From: Akkermansia muciniphila
GTDB lineage: Bacteria; Pseudomonadota; Gammaproteobacteria; Burkholderiales; Burkholderiaceae_C
Assembly (NCBI GenBank): GCA_943331105.2
Contig: CALQKH020000012.1
Coordinates: forward strand, 62,001 to 126,000
Length of the DNA: 64,000 nt
Direction: 5' to 3'
Shown here: positions 18,073 through 27,678 of the stretch, piece after piece
Position numbering within the stretch: position 1 is the first letter of the stretch
Layout of the letters: each line of letters opens with the position of its first letter
Notes under the pieces: model-generated
What the model was told of the DNA's origin: nothing
Databases searched by the model: none
What the model saw: the letters and a program-made list of their open reading frames with translations, nothing else
Program-made: the position numbers and the translations under genes

Positions 18073-18944
18073 CGCCCGATCTGCTGCAAAAAGGCGCTGA
18101 GCGCTTGGCCCGCGTGGCCCAACAACGCGTTGAAGCCACTGAGTCTGGCGGCCGCAGCGCTGGCTATGGCCGCGTGGTGCACGACGCCAATCAAGTCGAT
18201 GTGACCCATGGCCGCATCTTGTATCTGGAAGACGTGAGCGTGAGCTTTGACGGCTTCAAGGCCATCAACAAGCTGTCGTTGGACATCGCGCCCGGCGAAC
18301 TGCGTTGCATCATCGGCCCCAATGGCGCAGGCAAGACCACGATGATGGACATCATCACTGGCAAAACCCGCCCGGACGAAGGCCGGGTTTTCTTTGGCAG
18401 CACCATCGACTTGCTGCGCCACAACGAACCCGTCATCGCGCAGCTGGGCATCGGCCGCAAGTTCCAAAAGCCCACGGTGTTCGAGCATCTGAGCGTGTTT
18501 GAAAACCTGGAACTCGCGCTGAAAACCCCCAAGGGCGTGAAAGCTTCGATGTTCTTCAAGCTCGATTCGCGCCAAAGCGACCGCCTGGCCGAAGTGCTGC
18601 ACACCATCCACTTGGCGGACAGCGTGCGGGTGCAGGCGGGCACGCTCAGCCACGGTCAAAAGCAGTGGCTGGAGATCGGCATGTTGCTCATGCAAGACCC
18701 CAAGTTGTTGCTGCTGGACGAGCCCGTGGCTGGCATGACCGATCACGAGACCGAGCGCACCGCCGAGCTGTTCCTTTCGCTCAAAGGCAAGCACTCGCTC
18801 ATGGTGGTGGAGCACGACATGGGCTTCATCCGCACTATCTCGGACATCGTCACCGTGCTGTGTGACGGCGCGGTGCTGGCCCAAGGCACGCTCGACCAGG
18901 TGCAGGCCGACGAGCGGGTGATCGAAGTTTATTTGGGACGCTGA
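18069..18944 (+). CDS. urtD: Urea ABC transporter ATP-binding protein UrtD
   Basis: A 291-residue LivG-type ATPase. Walker A GPNGAGKTT, signature LSHGQKQWLEIG (a variant typical of UrtD, with H for G in LSGGQ), Walker B LLLLDEPVAGM and the VVEHDMGF switch are all present. About 45 poorly conserved residues precede the ATPase domain. It is coupled to urtC by an ATGA overlap. Confidence 0.95.
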   Translation: MTPDLLQKGAERLARVAQQRVEATESGGRSAGYGRVVHDANQVDVTHGRILYLEDVSVSFDGFKAINKLSLDIAPGELRCIIGPNGAGKTTMMDIITGKTRPDEGRVFFGSTIDLLRHNEPVIAQLGIGRKFQKPTVFEHLSVFENLELALKTPKGVKASMFFKLDSRQSDRLAEVLHTIHLADSVRVQAGTLSHGQKQWLEIGMLLMQDPKLLLLDEPVAGMTDHETERTAELFLSLKGKHSLMVVEHDMGFIRTISDIVTVLCDGAVLAQGTLDQVQADERVIEVYLGR

Positions 18945-18946
18945 AC

Positions 18947-19651
18947 ATGCTGGAAGTTAAGAACATTCATCAGTACTACGGCGGCTCCCACATCCTGCGC
19001 GATGTGAGCTTGACAGCCGAACAGGGCCAAGTCACGGTGCTGCTGGGACGTAACGGCGTGGGCAAAACCACGCTGCTCAAATCGCTCATGGGCTTGGTGG
19101 CGATCAAGAGCGGCAGCGTGGTGCTGGACGGCAAAGACCTGAGCAATGCCCAACCTTATGAACGCGCCGCAGCGGGTGTGGGCTATGTGCCCCAAGGCCG
19201 TGAAATCTTTGCGCGCCTGACGGTCGAAGACAACCTGCGCATGGGCTTGGCCACCCAGCCTGGCAGCACACCCATCTCGCCTGAGTTGTTTGAATTGTTC
19301 CCGGTGCTCAAGCAAATGCTGCACCGCCGAGGTGGCGACTTATCGGGCGGCCAGCAACAACAACTGGCCATTGCCCGCGCCTTGGCCGCCAAACCGCGTT
19401 TATTGATCCTGGACGAGCCCACCGAAGGCATCCAGCCCAGCATCATCAAAGACATCGGCCGCGTGATCCGCCAGCTGGCCGACGTGGGCCTGCAAGGCCA
19501 GCGCATGGCGGTGCTGTTGTGTGAGCAGTACTACGACTTTGCCGAAGAACTGGCCGATCAGTACTTAGTGATGGAGCGTGGCGAAGTCATCGCGCACGGG
19601 CCCGGCAGCGAGATGAAGGAGAAGAATATTCAGCAGCTGGTGGCGATTTGA
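18947..19651 (+). CDS. urtE: Urea ABC transporter ATP-binding protein UrtE
   Basis: A 234-residue LivF-type ATPase with Walker A GRNGVGKTT, signature LSGGQQQQLAIARAL, Walker B LLILDEPTEGIQ and the CEQYYDFA switch region. It completes the urt transporter and starts 2 nt after urtD. No clear terminator was seen after it; an insertion-sequence remnant follows within 60 nt. Confidence 0.95.
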   Translation: MLEVKNIHQYYGGSHILRDVSLTAEQGQVTVLLGRNGVGKTTLLKSLMGLVAIKSGSVVLDGKDLSNAQPYERAAAGVGYVPQGREIFARLTVEDNLRMGLATQPGSTPISPELFELFPVLKQMLHRRGGDLSGGQQQQLAIARALAAKPRLLILDEPTEGIQPSIIKDIGRVIRQLADVGLQGQRMAVLLCEQYYDFAEELADQYLVMERGEVIAHGPGSEMKEKNIQQLVAI

Positions 19652-19702
19652 GGAGCCGGATGTTGTAGCGCTGATGGTGTACGTCGGCTAAGCAGGGCGG
19701 AT

Positions 19703-19780
19703 TCAACCGGTTGATGCAACGCATTCGCTGAACATCTCAGCGGGCGTATGGAAGCCGAGCGTTTTGCGCGGCCTCTCATT
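19703..19780 (-). mobile_element. Remnant of an IS30-family transposase (C-terminal end)
   Basis: Read on the minus strand, this stretch codes NERPRKTLGFHTPAEMFSEC and then VASTG and a stop, the typical C-terminus of IS30-family transposases (RPRKTLG...TPAE.F.E). Nothing of the catalytic DDE core is present upstream; the frame joins directly to the truncated glpK. It is thus a deletion scar of an insertion sequence. Exact element ends cannot be set from this sequence. Confidence 0.75.
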
Positions 19781-19789
19781 TGATCGTCT

Positions 19790-20014
19790 TCAAATTGATT
19801 TGAAAAACTGATGTGCCACACTCAGTTGACTCTGCCAAATTTCCAGAGCGTCGTGTTCTACCCACCCAGGTTGAGGGTCATGTTGAGTCAATGGCTTCTG
19901 TGCCTGAGCCATCACCTCGCCGCCAGGGTTAAAGACCAGCGCCCTGCTGGAACCAGTACCTTGATCGAGCGCAAGAATGAATTGATCAGAGTTGGCCTTG
20001 CGGTCTGAGGACAT
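19790..20014 (-). pseudogene. glpK: Truncated glycerol kinase (first ~67 residues only)
   Basis: The protein starts [20 protein letters not shown], continues GSSRALVF and ends in [18 protein letters not shown], a clear FGGY/glycerol kinase N-terminus with the phosphate-binding DQGTGSSR loop. After that it runs into 7 unrelated residues and a stop, next to the IS30 scar. The family length is about 500 residues, so more than 85 percent of the gene is missing. It cannot be functional. It lies 10 nt downstream of the TetR gene on the same strand. Confidence 0.85.
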
Positions 20015-20024
20015 ATGCTAGGAA

Positions 20025-20690
20025 TCACCTAATCAACACAGATCTAAAGAAGATGGATGTGAATTGGTCTATTGGCTCCAAACTGCGCATAAGTTTTGAC
20101 CTCAAGATCGCCCCTTCCCAACCGACCCAGAAAAAACGCGAAAGTGCTTGAGGATCTTGCCCAGGCGCCAGTTCTCCGATATCGATGGCCTCACTCAAGC
20201 AGTCTGAAACACGTTTCTCCCAAGACACCAAAACCCCCTCCAGCCGTTCACGAAACTGGGCATCTAGTGCAGCGAGTTCTTGACCAAGATTGCCGATAAG
20301 GCAGCCCCTCTTGAAGTCGAACTTCACCATGCCATTTTTTGCATTCACGGTGAAGTTCACTAACCTCTGCAACGGAGGTTGCGAAGTGTCGTCAAAAATC
20401 CGATCCATTTTTTTTGCGTAATAAGCTTCGTAGTTATCAATGACTGCGTGTCCAAAATGATCTTTACTTTTAAAGTAATGGTAGAAAGAGCCCTTGGGTA
20501 CGCCAACGCGCTTGAGCACTTCATCAATACCCGTTATTTGGAACCCGCGTTCGGTCAAGAGTTCAGTTCCGCACCAAACCAAAGCGTTGCGAGTATCTGT
20601 GCGTGTGACGGCACGACTGCCGCTTCTGCTCGTGCTCGACGTAACATGACTGGTTTGGTTTTCTGACACGTAGGATTCTCCGGTTGGCAT
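20025..20690 (-). CDS. TetR/AcrR family regulator (AcuR/NemR-like)
   Basis: A 221-residue repressor. After a Ser/Thr-rich leader of about 30 residues comes the TetR DNA-binding domain with ALVWCGTELLTERGFQITGI and the recognition helix VPKGSFYHYFKSKDHF. The ligand domain includes GCLIGNLGQELA, a segment seen in the AcuR/NemR-like branch, which often senses acrylate, aldehydes or acyl compounds. It is the last intact gene of the minus-strand liv/acyl-CoA unit. A palindrome upstream of livG at 29254-29268 is its likely operator. Confidence 0.85.
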   Translation of the reverse strand: MPTGESYVSENQTSHVTSSTSRSGSRAVTRTDTRNALVWCGTELLTERGFQITGIDEVLKRVGVPKGSFYHYFKSKDHFGHAVIDNYEAYYAKKMDRIFDDTSQPPLQRLVNFTVNAKNGMVKFDFKRGCLIGNLGQELAALDAQFRERLEGVLVSWEKRVSDCLSEAIDIGELAPGQDPQALSRFFWVGWEGAILRSKLMRSLEPIDQFTSIFFRSVLIR

Positions 20691-20709
20691 TTGATTTTTT
20701 CACAAAGGC

Positions 20710-22242
20710 TTATTGAGGCCAGTAGCGTTTTTTAACCAATTTTTTATAAAGCTTACCTGTAGGCAAACGAGGTAGCTCCAAGTCGAAATCTATGGATCTC
20801 GGACATTTAAAGTCTGCTAATTTTTCGCGACAGAATGCCTGTAGCTCATCTGCTAGAGCGGGGCCAATATCGGATGCGTCAACGGGTTGTATAACAGCTT
20901 TAACTTCCTCGCCCCAATCACTATTTGGGACGCCAACAACAGCTGCGTCCATCACTTTAGGGTGTTGCAGCAACACATTTTCAATTTCTTGAGGATAAAT
21001 ATTGACTCCTCCACTGATGATCATGAAGGCTTTTCGGTCTACCAAATAAAGGTAACCCTGATCATCCAAATAGCCAATGTCACCGAGAGTAGTCCAGCCC
21101 AAGGCATTGCGTGTTTGTGCGGTGCCAATTAGATCGTTGTGATAAAGAAATTGGGGGCCATCTGAAAAATAAACAGCGCCTGTCTGTCCTACTTCTAAAG
21201 GTAGTCCCTCTTCATCACAGATATGCAGCTTACCTTGTGAGGCACGACCCACCGAGCCTTTGTGCTCCAACCACTCAGCAGGTGTGATACTACAAAAACC
21301 ATTGTTTTCAGTGCCCGCATAATACTCGTGCACGATTGGCCCCCACCATTCAATCATCTTTTCTTTCACATCAACGGGGCAGGGCGCGGCAGCATGAACA
21401 GCCATTTTCATGGATGAAAGATCGAATTTTTCGCGGGTCTTTCGATCAAGCTTGAGCAATCGCACAAACATGGTGGGTACCCATTGACTGTGGGTGATGC
21501 GGCACCGCTCGATGGTCTGCAAAGCCAGTAGAGCATCAAAGCGCTCCATAACCGTTACGGTTCCACCCATTTTTATCACCGTCATGCTGTGACGCAGTGG
21601 CGCTGCATGGTACAAAGGTGCGGTAGAAAGATAATGGCTGTTGACGTCATATCCAAACAATGGCGATAACAACTTTACCAACATAGTGGCTTGCCCCGCA
21701 TCGGTTTTGGACAATGGCCACAGCACACCTTTGGGGCGCCCCGTCGTCCCCGACGAGTAAAGCATGTCACTGCCTTGCAAAGGTTGCGCAGTGGCAGAGG
21801 TGGGTTTTTTCGCGCATTGAGCAATCCAATCCCCGTGCCCACTTTGTGCACCCCTTGCACCCACGCTCATGCACTGCAGCGCCTTAGGTAGCTTGGTGAA
21901 CAAGTCTGGCTCAATATTCTCCAACGCGGATGAATAAACAAATAAACGTGCACCACAGTCCCGAACGATGTAATCAATTTCGTCCATCGTCAGGCGCGTA
22001 CTGATGAGCGTGTAATAAACACCACTTCGATCGAAGCCAAAGCAAAGCTCCAGCAATTCACGGCAGTTATTCATCAGCACGGCCACATGGTCACCAGGAA
22101 GGAGGCCTAAATCTGAAACCAGGTGGGCAACCTGGTTGGCACGGTCTTCAAGTTGTGCGTAAGTGACTTGCTCACCGCTTTCGCACATCTGAAATGCGAC
22201 TTTTCCAGAATCAACGCTGACTGGCAGGATAGGAATTAGCAT
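20710..22242 (-). CDS. AMP-dependent acyl-CoA synthetase/ligase
   Basis: A 510-residue adenylate-forming ligase (ANL superfamily). The P-loop-like A3 motif SSGTTGRPKG is present, as are YYAGTEN (A5), GWTTLGDIGYLD (A7) and the C-terminal catalytic Lys motif PRLPTGKLYKK (A10). It activates a carboxylic acid to its CoA ester. Neighbouring acyl-CoA dehydrogenase and ABC uptake genes suggest that it activates the acid that the transporter brings in; chain length or aromatic nature cannot be told. Confidence 0.9.
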   Translation of the reverse strand: MLIPILPVSVDSGKVAFQMCESGEQVTYAQLEDRANQVAHLVSDLGLLPGDHVAVLMNNCRELLELCFGFDRSGVYYTLISTRLTMDEIDYIVRDCGARLFVYSSALENIEPDLFTKLPKALQCMSVGARGAQSGHGDWIAQCAKKPTSATAQPLQGSDMLYSSGTTGRPKGVLWPLSKTDAGQATMLVKLLSPLFGYDVNSHYLSTAPLYHAAPLRHSMTVIKMGGTVTVMERFDALLALQTIERCRITHSQWVPTMFVRLLKLDRKTREKFDLSSMKMAVHAAAPCPVDVKEKMIEWWGPIVHEYYAGTENNGFCSITPAEWLEHKGSVGRASQGKLHICDEEGLPLEVGQTGAVYFSDGPQFLYHNDLIGTAQTRNALGWTTLGDIGYLDDQGYLYLVDRKAFMIISGGVNIYPQEIENVLLQHPKVMDAAVVGVPNSDWGEEVKAVIQPVDASDIGPALADELQAFCREKLADFKCPRSIDFDLELPRLPTGKLYKKLVKKRYWPQ

Positions 22243-22256
22243 CAGACCCCCATTTT

Positions 22257-23270
22257 TTAATGGGCAATACAGACTTTGCCGAACTGAGCCCCACTCTTCA
22301 AATACGCCATGGCTTCTTTGAGCTCCTCGAATGCAAATACCTTATCGGTGACAGGCTGGATCTGGTGCTGAGCCATAGCGCGTAACATAGCCTCCATTCC
22401 ATCCCGGTGTCCCACGGTCACGCCTTGAAGCCGCACTTGCCGCGTGATGATGTGGCCCAACGAAGTGTTGACACTGCTTCCCGACAAGATACCAATCATG
22501 GCCAAAGTACCACCTGGGCGAATGCAGCGCAGAGATTGAGGGAGTGTTTTTTCACCCCCTAATTCCAGGATCAAATCGTATCCACGCCCCTGTGTGATCT
22601 CTCTTGTGGCTTTGGCCCATTCGGGCTGTTCCCGGTAATTGATCACTGCATCTGCTCCCAAGGAAATGGCTCGATTCATTCGCTCTTCGCTCGAGCTGAT
22701 CACGGTGACATGGGCGCCTAAAATTTTCGCGAACTGCAATGCAAACAAAGCCACACCACCACAACCTTGCACCAAAACCCGATCACCTGCCTTGACATGA
22801 CCGTAGGTCACCACAGCACTCCAAGCCGTCAATGCGGCGCATGGAAGGCTTGCTGCCTGAATGTCGCTCAGGTAGTCAGGGACCACCACCACGCCATGTT
22901 CAGACAGACACATCATCTCAGTCATGGTTCCATCAATTGGCCCGCCAAGAGATTGTGTGAGTCTCTGCAAATCTGGCTCTCCCCCAATCCAGCCCTGAAA
23001 GTAAGTCGGACACACGCGATCACCGAGACGAACTCGCGTCACACCTGCACCAACAGCAACGACTTCTCCAACCCCATCAGAGATGGGAATCAAGGGCAAT
23101 TGCCCGGTATAACTTCCGTAACCACGTTCAGGCACAACAAGGTCGCGGTAGTTGAGTGAAGAGGCTCGCATCCGCACCAACACCTGACCTGCGCTTGCTA
23201 TCGGCTCCGGACGCTGGGAAAGTTTCAAGTGTTCAATGCCCCACTCCCCTTCAATTTGAAAGACGCGCAT
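22257..23270 (-). CDS. Medium-chain alcohol dehydrogenase/quinone reductase family protein
   Basis: A 337-residue MDR protein. The GroES-like N-terminus (SSLNYRDLVVPERGYG, PLIPISDGVGEVVAVGAGV) is followed by a Rossmann domain (VLVQGCGGVALFALQFAK) and a C-terminal FGKVCIAH. The classical zinc ligand Cys-His pair at the catalytic site is not evident (NYRD replaces the usual C.SD), so it is probably a zinc-independent or atypical enzyme. It lies directly between acyl-CoA dehydrogenase and ligase genes, with its start abutting the stop of the former. Confidence 0.85.
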   Translation of the reverse strand: MRVFQIEGEWGIEHLKLSQRPEPIASAGQVLVRMRASSLNYRDLVVPERGYGSYTGQLPLIPISDGVGEVVAVGAGVTRVRLGDRVCPTYFQGWIGGEPDLQRLTQSLGGPIDGTMTEMMCLSEHGVVVVPDYLSDIQAASLPCAALTAWSAVVTYGHVKAGDRVLVQGCGGVALFALQFAKILGAHVTVISSSEERMNRAISLGADAVINYREQPEWAKATREITQGRGYDLILELGGEKTLPQSLRCIRPGGTLAMIGILSGSSVNTSLGHIITRQVRLQGVTVGHRDGMEAMLRAMAQHQIQPVTDKVFAFEELKEAMAYLKSGAQFGKVCIAH

Positions 23271-24431
23271 TCAGCTTGCTCCTGGTTTGAAACGAAAGTC
23301 CTGTGCGACACGTTCAAGCAGCATCGCTGTTGAACCGTCGGCCAAAGAAGCAGCGTGAGCTGCCGTGAGGTGCCTTAGAAAAGCATACTGGTCCAAAAAT
23401 CCTTCTGCACCCATCGCATGAAGCAGCGAACCCAATTGTGTTTGAGCCATGCTGGTTGAATAAAGTTTGGCCTGCGCCGCAGCGGTTTGGGCTTCGCTGC
23501 CCTGATCAATCAGATCGCAGGCCGCGCTCACCAGCAACTCACCAGCTTGTAATGCGGTGGCTGCTTGGGCCACTTGCCATCGCCAACCTTGAAATTGATC
23601 CAAAGACTGGCCAAAAGCGGTACGTTTCTGACCATAAACGCGCACATCTGTCAAAGCTTGAGACACCATCGCACAACACATGGCGGCCACATAAGTGCGC
23701 GCTCGATTGATCGCACCCATGATGTCGACAAATGCTTTGCCGGGCTCATACAACAGGTGCGAAGCGTCGCAATAGACATTCGTCAGGCGTATTCCACCGA
23801 TGCCCATACTGGTCAGAGCACTGTTGGTCGACACAGCAACACGCTCGAAGCCGAGGGATTCGGCACGGACAAAAAATGCCGCAATGCCTTTGACACCCGC
23901 ACCTGCTTGGGTTTGGGCGTAAACCACAACACCGTCAGCGTGCGCGGCGTTGATGATCCAAGTTTTTGAGCCGTTAAGAATCCAGCCATCGCCATGTCGA
24001 ATGGCCGTGGTTTGAATTTGGCCCAAATCCGATCCAGCATTGGGCTCGGTCAGTGCCGTGCAGGCTACGATGCGCCCACGCATCAAATCACCTGCATAAA
24101 GAGGCGACAACACATAGGGTGAAGACTTCACCAACTGCACCGCCACGTTGTGTGAATTCACCAATGCCATGGCCGCACTGAAATCAATTCGCGCCAGCTT
24201 TTGCAGCACCTTGACCTTGTCACCAAAAGACAAATCTGATCCACCAAACGCACGAGGAACTTGGAGACTCAACAAGCCAGCGTCTCCAGCGGGCTCAAAT
24301 AAAGCCTGTCGCTCGAAAAGACCGCGACCCCATTGTGCTGCTTTCAGAACTAGATGGCGCTGTACAAAATGATCTGTTTCTTTGAATACCCTGTCCACAG
24401 GTATGGGCCGTCCCTCAGCGTCTGAGATCAT
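23271..24431 (-). CDS. Acyl-CoA dehydrogenase family protein
   Basis: A 386-residue flavoprotein with the signature CTALTEPNAGSDL and the C-terminal ADGSTAMLLERVAQDF stretch. It has the usual three parts (N-terminal helical, beta, C-terminal helical). It likely introduces an alpha-beta double bond into the CoA ester formed by the neighbouring ligase. The ATG at 24431 lies 4 nt after livM. An in-frame start at 24521 would overlap livM by 86 nt and is rejected. Confidence 0.9.
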   Translation of the reverse strand: MISDAEGRPIPVDRVFKETDHFVQRHLVLKAAQWGRGLFERQALFEPAGDAGLLSLQVPRAFGGSDLSFGDKVKVLQKLARIDFSAAMALVNSHNVAVQLVKSSPYVLSPLYAGDLMRGRIVACTALTEPNAGSDLGQIQTTAIRHGDGWILNGSKTWIINAAHADGVVVYAQTQAGAGVKGIAAFFVRAESLGFERVAVSTNSALTSMGIGGIRLTNVYCDASHLLYEPGKAFVDIMGAINRARTYVAAMCCAMVSQALTDVRVYGQKRTAFGQSLDQFQGWRWQVAQAATALQAGELLVSAACDLIDQGSEAQTAAAQAKLYSTSMAQTQLGSLLHAMGAEGFLDQYAFLRHLTAAHAASLADGSTAMLLERVAQDFRFKPGAS

Positions 24432-24435
24432 TTTT

Positions 24436-25446
24436 TCATGCCTTGCTTGCTGCCTTGTTATCTTCTGCGACTGTTTTGCGCGTTCGCAAGCGCTGCCAAA
24501 TGGTGACAACCAATGGCACAAGTCCTTTAGGCAAGAAGATAGTCGCTATGACCAATATCGATCCGTAAATGATGAGCCGAAAACTATCAGCGAAACGGAG
24601 CAGCTCAGGTAAAAATACGACTGATACTGCGCCAACAATGGGGCCTGTAAGCGTACCGCTACCACCTAAAATCACTGCCAAAATGATGTTCAATGATTGA
24701 TCGACGCCAAATGGTTCAGGATTTAAAAAACCTATGTAATGCGCATAAAGAGTTCCAGCCAAGCCTGCAAAAATTGAACTCATAACAAAAGCAAATAGTT
24801 TGTACCGTGAAGTAACCACCCCCATAGCTTCTGCAAGATCTTCGTTTTGACGTATGGCCAACATCACCCGCCCAGCACGGGAGTGCAACACCAGGGCACA
24901 ACAAGCGGTCGCCAAAATCGCTGCTGACAAGGCCAAAGCATAGTAGTTGAGATTACTGCGCCCTTCAAAACTGAAAACATATCCAAAAAGAGTCAATTCG
25001 CTGGGGCGTGGCACATCAGGTATGCCTGCCTCACCACCAGTGAGCGCCTTAAATGTCATCAACACAATAAAGATGACCATGTTGTACGCTAACGTGACAA
25101 TTGAAAAGTAATGGCCTTTTACACGTAGGCTTGGATATCCAGCAATGATTGCCATAGCACCAGTCAGCAAAGGCGCAATCACTAGTGTTGCCCAAACCGA
25201 AACGCCAAAGTTCATTGTCAAAAGAGTAGATATGTAGGCACCAATGCCCATAAATCCTGCTTGTGCGATCGATACATAACCAACAAATCCTTGCGTTAAA
25301 TTTTGGCCTTGTGCAAGCACAATCCAAATCAATGCCAAGGTCATCAAATGAATGTAATAGGGTGTTTTGAAGGCATGAGGCAACGCCAACGCGACTGCTA
25401 CAGCCGCAAGGCTGAACATCAAGGGTTTAGTAAAAAAACGTCTCAT
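24436..25446 (-). CDS. livM: Branched-chain-type ABC transporter permease (LivM family)
   Basis: A 336-residue permease with about ten helices. GQNLTQGFVGYVSIAQAGFMGIGAY near residues 46-70 (quoted in two parts: GQNLTQGFVGYVS, IAQAGFMGIGAY) is the LivM N-terminal signature, and AVILGGSGTLTGPIVGA is the transport motif. It is coupled to livH by an ATGA overlap. The region is A/T-richer than the flanks. Confidence 0.9.
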   Translation of the reverse strand: MRRFFTKPLMFSLAAVAVALALPHAFKTPYYIHLMTLALIWIVLAQGQNLTQGFVGYVSIAQAGFMGIGAYISTLLTMNFGVSVWATLVIAPLLTGAMAIIAGYPSLRVKGHYFSIVTLAYNMVIFIVLMTFKALTGGEAGIPDVPRPSELTLFGYVFSFEGRSNLNYYALALSAAILATACCALVLHSRAGRVMLAIRQNEDLAEAMGVVTSRYKLFAFVMSSIFAGLAGTLYAHYIGFLNPEPFGVDQSLNIILAVILGGSGTLTGPIVGAVSVVFLPELLRFADSFRLIIYGSILVIATIFLPKGLVPLVVTIWQRLRTRKTVAEDNKAASKA

Positions 25447-26300
25447 TTTTTCCCCATCAAGCCTTGCGGCATGACCAACAAGACCAAGATCATGATTAAG
25501 AAGGAGATCACGTCTTTGTAAGCTGACGATATGAAGCCCGCTGCCAAAGACTCGCTGACACCCAGAACCAAGCCGCCCAAAATGGCGCCTGGCAATGATC
25601 CAAGACCACCCAATATCAACACGGCAAAACCCTTGACAGCAAAACTTTCACCTACGCCTGGTGCCAGCGCTAACAAAGCCCCAATTAAGGCACCAGCAGC
25701 GACCCCTAGAGCGGAAGAAATACCAAACACAACCGATGAGACAAAGTTAACATTTACGCCCATCAGAACAGCCGCATGACGGTTTTGAGCCACAGCGCGA
25801 ACAGACTTTCCAGTTTTCGTTTTTAAAAGAAGTAAGGTCACCACTGCGACCAATGTGACAGCTGTCACCATCACCACCATTCGCAACTGCGCGACGAAGA
25901 TCCCTCCAAAATCAAACACCTGCTGATATGGGGTTTGAATGATGACTTGATCGGCTCCAAAAATGAGCAAGTTGCCGCCTTCCAACATCATTGTTAGGCC
26001 CAAAGCAATGATGAAGGCATTGATGTGAGGTGCATCACGAACAGGTCGATATCCGAATCGCTCTATCAACATGCCCATGACCGCTCCAACTGGCATGGCC
26101 AATGCCATGCTGGCAAAGAAGGACAGCCCCATGGTTGTCGAGAATACAAAAGTTAAGTATCCCCCAAACATAGCTAATGAGCCATGCGCAAAATGCGCTA
26201 TGCCTAAAATCCCAAATACCACGGTCAGTCCAAGAGCTACCAATGTGTAGACGGAACCAATGGCGAGTCCATTGAGAATTTGTTGCAGTAATTCGATCAT
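25443..26300 (-). CDS. livH: Branched-chain-type ABC transporter permease (LivH family)
   Basis: A 285-residue permease with about eight helices. LNGLAIGSVYTLVALGLTVVF and GIAHFAHGSL form the LivH opening, and VLILGGLGSLPGAILGG is the transport motif. It is translationally coupled to livM. A strong hairpin separates it from livK upstream. Confidence 0.9.
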   Translation of the reverse strand: MIELLQQILNGLAIGSVYTLVALGLTVVFGILGIAHFAHGSLAMFGGYLTFVFSTTMGLSFFASMALAMPVGAVMGMLIERFGYRPVRDAPHINAFIIALGLTMMLEGGNLLIFGADQVIIQTPYQQVFDFGGIFVAQLRMVVMVTAVTLVAVVTLLLLKTKTGKSVRAVAQNRHAAVLMGVNVNFVSSVVFGISSALGVAAGALIGALLALAPGVGESFAVKGFAVLILGGLGSLPGAILGGLVLGVSESLAAGFISSAYKDVISFLIMILVLLVMPQGLMGKK

Positions 26301-26344
26301 CGCATTTCACCGTTCGGATATGCCATCTGTGTTTGACAGAGAAC

Positions 26345-26375
26345 CACGCGACTCAAAGTGAGATTGAGTCGCGTG
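26345..26375 (-). promoter_or_regulatory. Perfect 12-bp hairpin between livK and livH
   Basis: Arms 26345-26356 and 26364-26375 are exact inverted repeats around a 7-nt loop. No U-run follows on the minus strand. It lies just beyond the livK stop and probably protects the 3' end of the binding-protein message or partly attenuates transcription into livH. Confidence 0.75.
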
Positions 26376-26399
26376 CTGTTAGCCAATTGAGCTCAGGAC

Positions 26400-27620
26400 T
26401 TATTTGCGAATACTGCGCAAAAATTGTGAATAAGCTTTGTTATCAGATGGCAATTCGGACACGAAAACCCACTTGCCCTTTTGCCACTGAAAAGCGCCGT
26501 TGGTTGTGTATGCCTGACCGTTCTGGTCAAACATGGCATTTCCATCGTTGGCTATGTACTTCATCACGGCTTCCTTTGGAATTGGCAAGGTGCGAACTGC
26601 ATCTGCGACTTTCTTGGCGTCCTTTGACCCACCAGCGCGCTCGATTGCATTTTTCAGTACGTAAACCTGGTCGTAGGCGTAGGGCGAACTAGGCGTGGGT
26701 GATTGGCCGAATTTTTTTCTGTAATTTGCATCGTATGCCTTAGCTTGTGGTCCCAATGCTTCAATGGTCAGCTCTGTTGGGCGAAGATCCCAAACGCCTT
26801 CCATTTGCGCACTTGTAACTACACGCAGAAACTGTTCTTCGCTGCCGCTGGTAAAACCATATCGCGGCACATTGAGGCCCAACTCAACTGCTTGACGATA
26901 TACAAATGCAGCGGGTTCAACGTAACCTACGACCAAGATTGCATCGGGTTTAAGGCCGCGGATTTTTGTTAATTGCGGCGTCATATCACGGTCGCGAAGC
27001 CCGAATGCTTCTCTTGCAATGATCTTGCCCCCAACTTTATTCAACTCTTTTTCAAAGGCATCCACGTATTGGGTATAGAAACCAACTTCCAAAGCACCGA
27101 TGACAGCGACGTTTCGAGCACCCCTTTGTGCCACGAATGTACCTGCTGCAGCGCCAGTAAAGTCTGCAGGTGGACGTGTGCGAAATACGTTAGGAATACC
27201 TTGCGCAGTGATAGTGCGTTCCGCAGCATTTCCGACCAACATGACGGCGTCTTCTTTTGCAATAAAGGAGGCAACCGCGCTTGTCGATCCTGAGCAACAA
27301 AAACCTAGCAAGTACTTAACCTTGTCACGGTCGATCAGCTTCCTCACACTATTGGTGGCCTCTGTTGGGTTGGCTTTATCATCCGATGTGATAACTCTAA
27401 GTGTGTAGGTGGTTCCACCGGCCTTGATACCGCCTGCAGCATTGATCTCATCGGCAGCCATTTGAACTGCATTGGCTTGGGGCAAGCCGTAAACGGCGCC
27501 ACCACCGGTTAATGCATCGTTAACGCCAAGTACCAAAACTTCGTTTGATGCATGGACTGCAGGAGTCAATGCAGCACTGATGACCAGTGCAGCCAGAGTC
27601 ATAGATTTTTTCAGTTTCAT
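26400..27620 (-). CDS. livK: ABC transporter substrate-binding protein (LivK/Leu-Ile-Val type)
   Basis: A 406-residue periplasmic binding protein with a clear Sec signal peptide (MKLKKSMTLAALVISAALTP, cleavage at VHA-S). The mature part has LGVNDALTGGGAVYGLPQ and NAVQMAADEINAAGGI at its start. The ligand is not evident: the family binds amino acids, aromatic acids, amides and others. The neighbouring acyl-CoA genes suggest a carboxylic acid. Confidence 0.9.
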   Translation of the reverse strand: MKLKKSMTLAALVISAALTPAVHASNEVLVLGVNDALTGGGAVYGLPQANAVQMAADEINAAGGIKAGGTTYTLRVITSDDKANPTEATNSVRKLIDRDKVKYLLGFCCSGSTSAVASFIAKEDAVMLVGNAAERTITAQGIPNVFRTRPPADFTGAAAGTFVAQRGARNVAVIGALEVGFYTQYVDAFEKELNKVGGKIIAREAFGLRDRDMTPQLTKIRGLKPDAILVVGYVEPAAFVYRQAVELGLNVPRYGFTSGSEEQFLRVVTSAQMEGVWDLRPTELTIEALGPQAKAYDANYRKKFGQSPTPSSPYAYDQVYVLKNAIERAGGSKDAKKVADAVRTLPIPKEAVMKYIANDGNAMFDQNGQAYTTNGAFQWQKGKWVFVSELPSDNKAYSQFLRSIRK

Positions 27621-27678
27621 TTCTTGTCTCCAGTTAAAAGATTTTTGCGAACCCCACGATTGGGATACCGCCTCTGCT

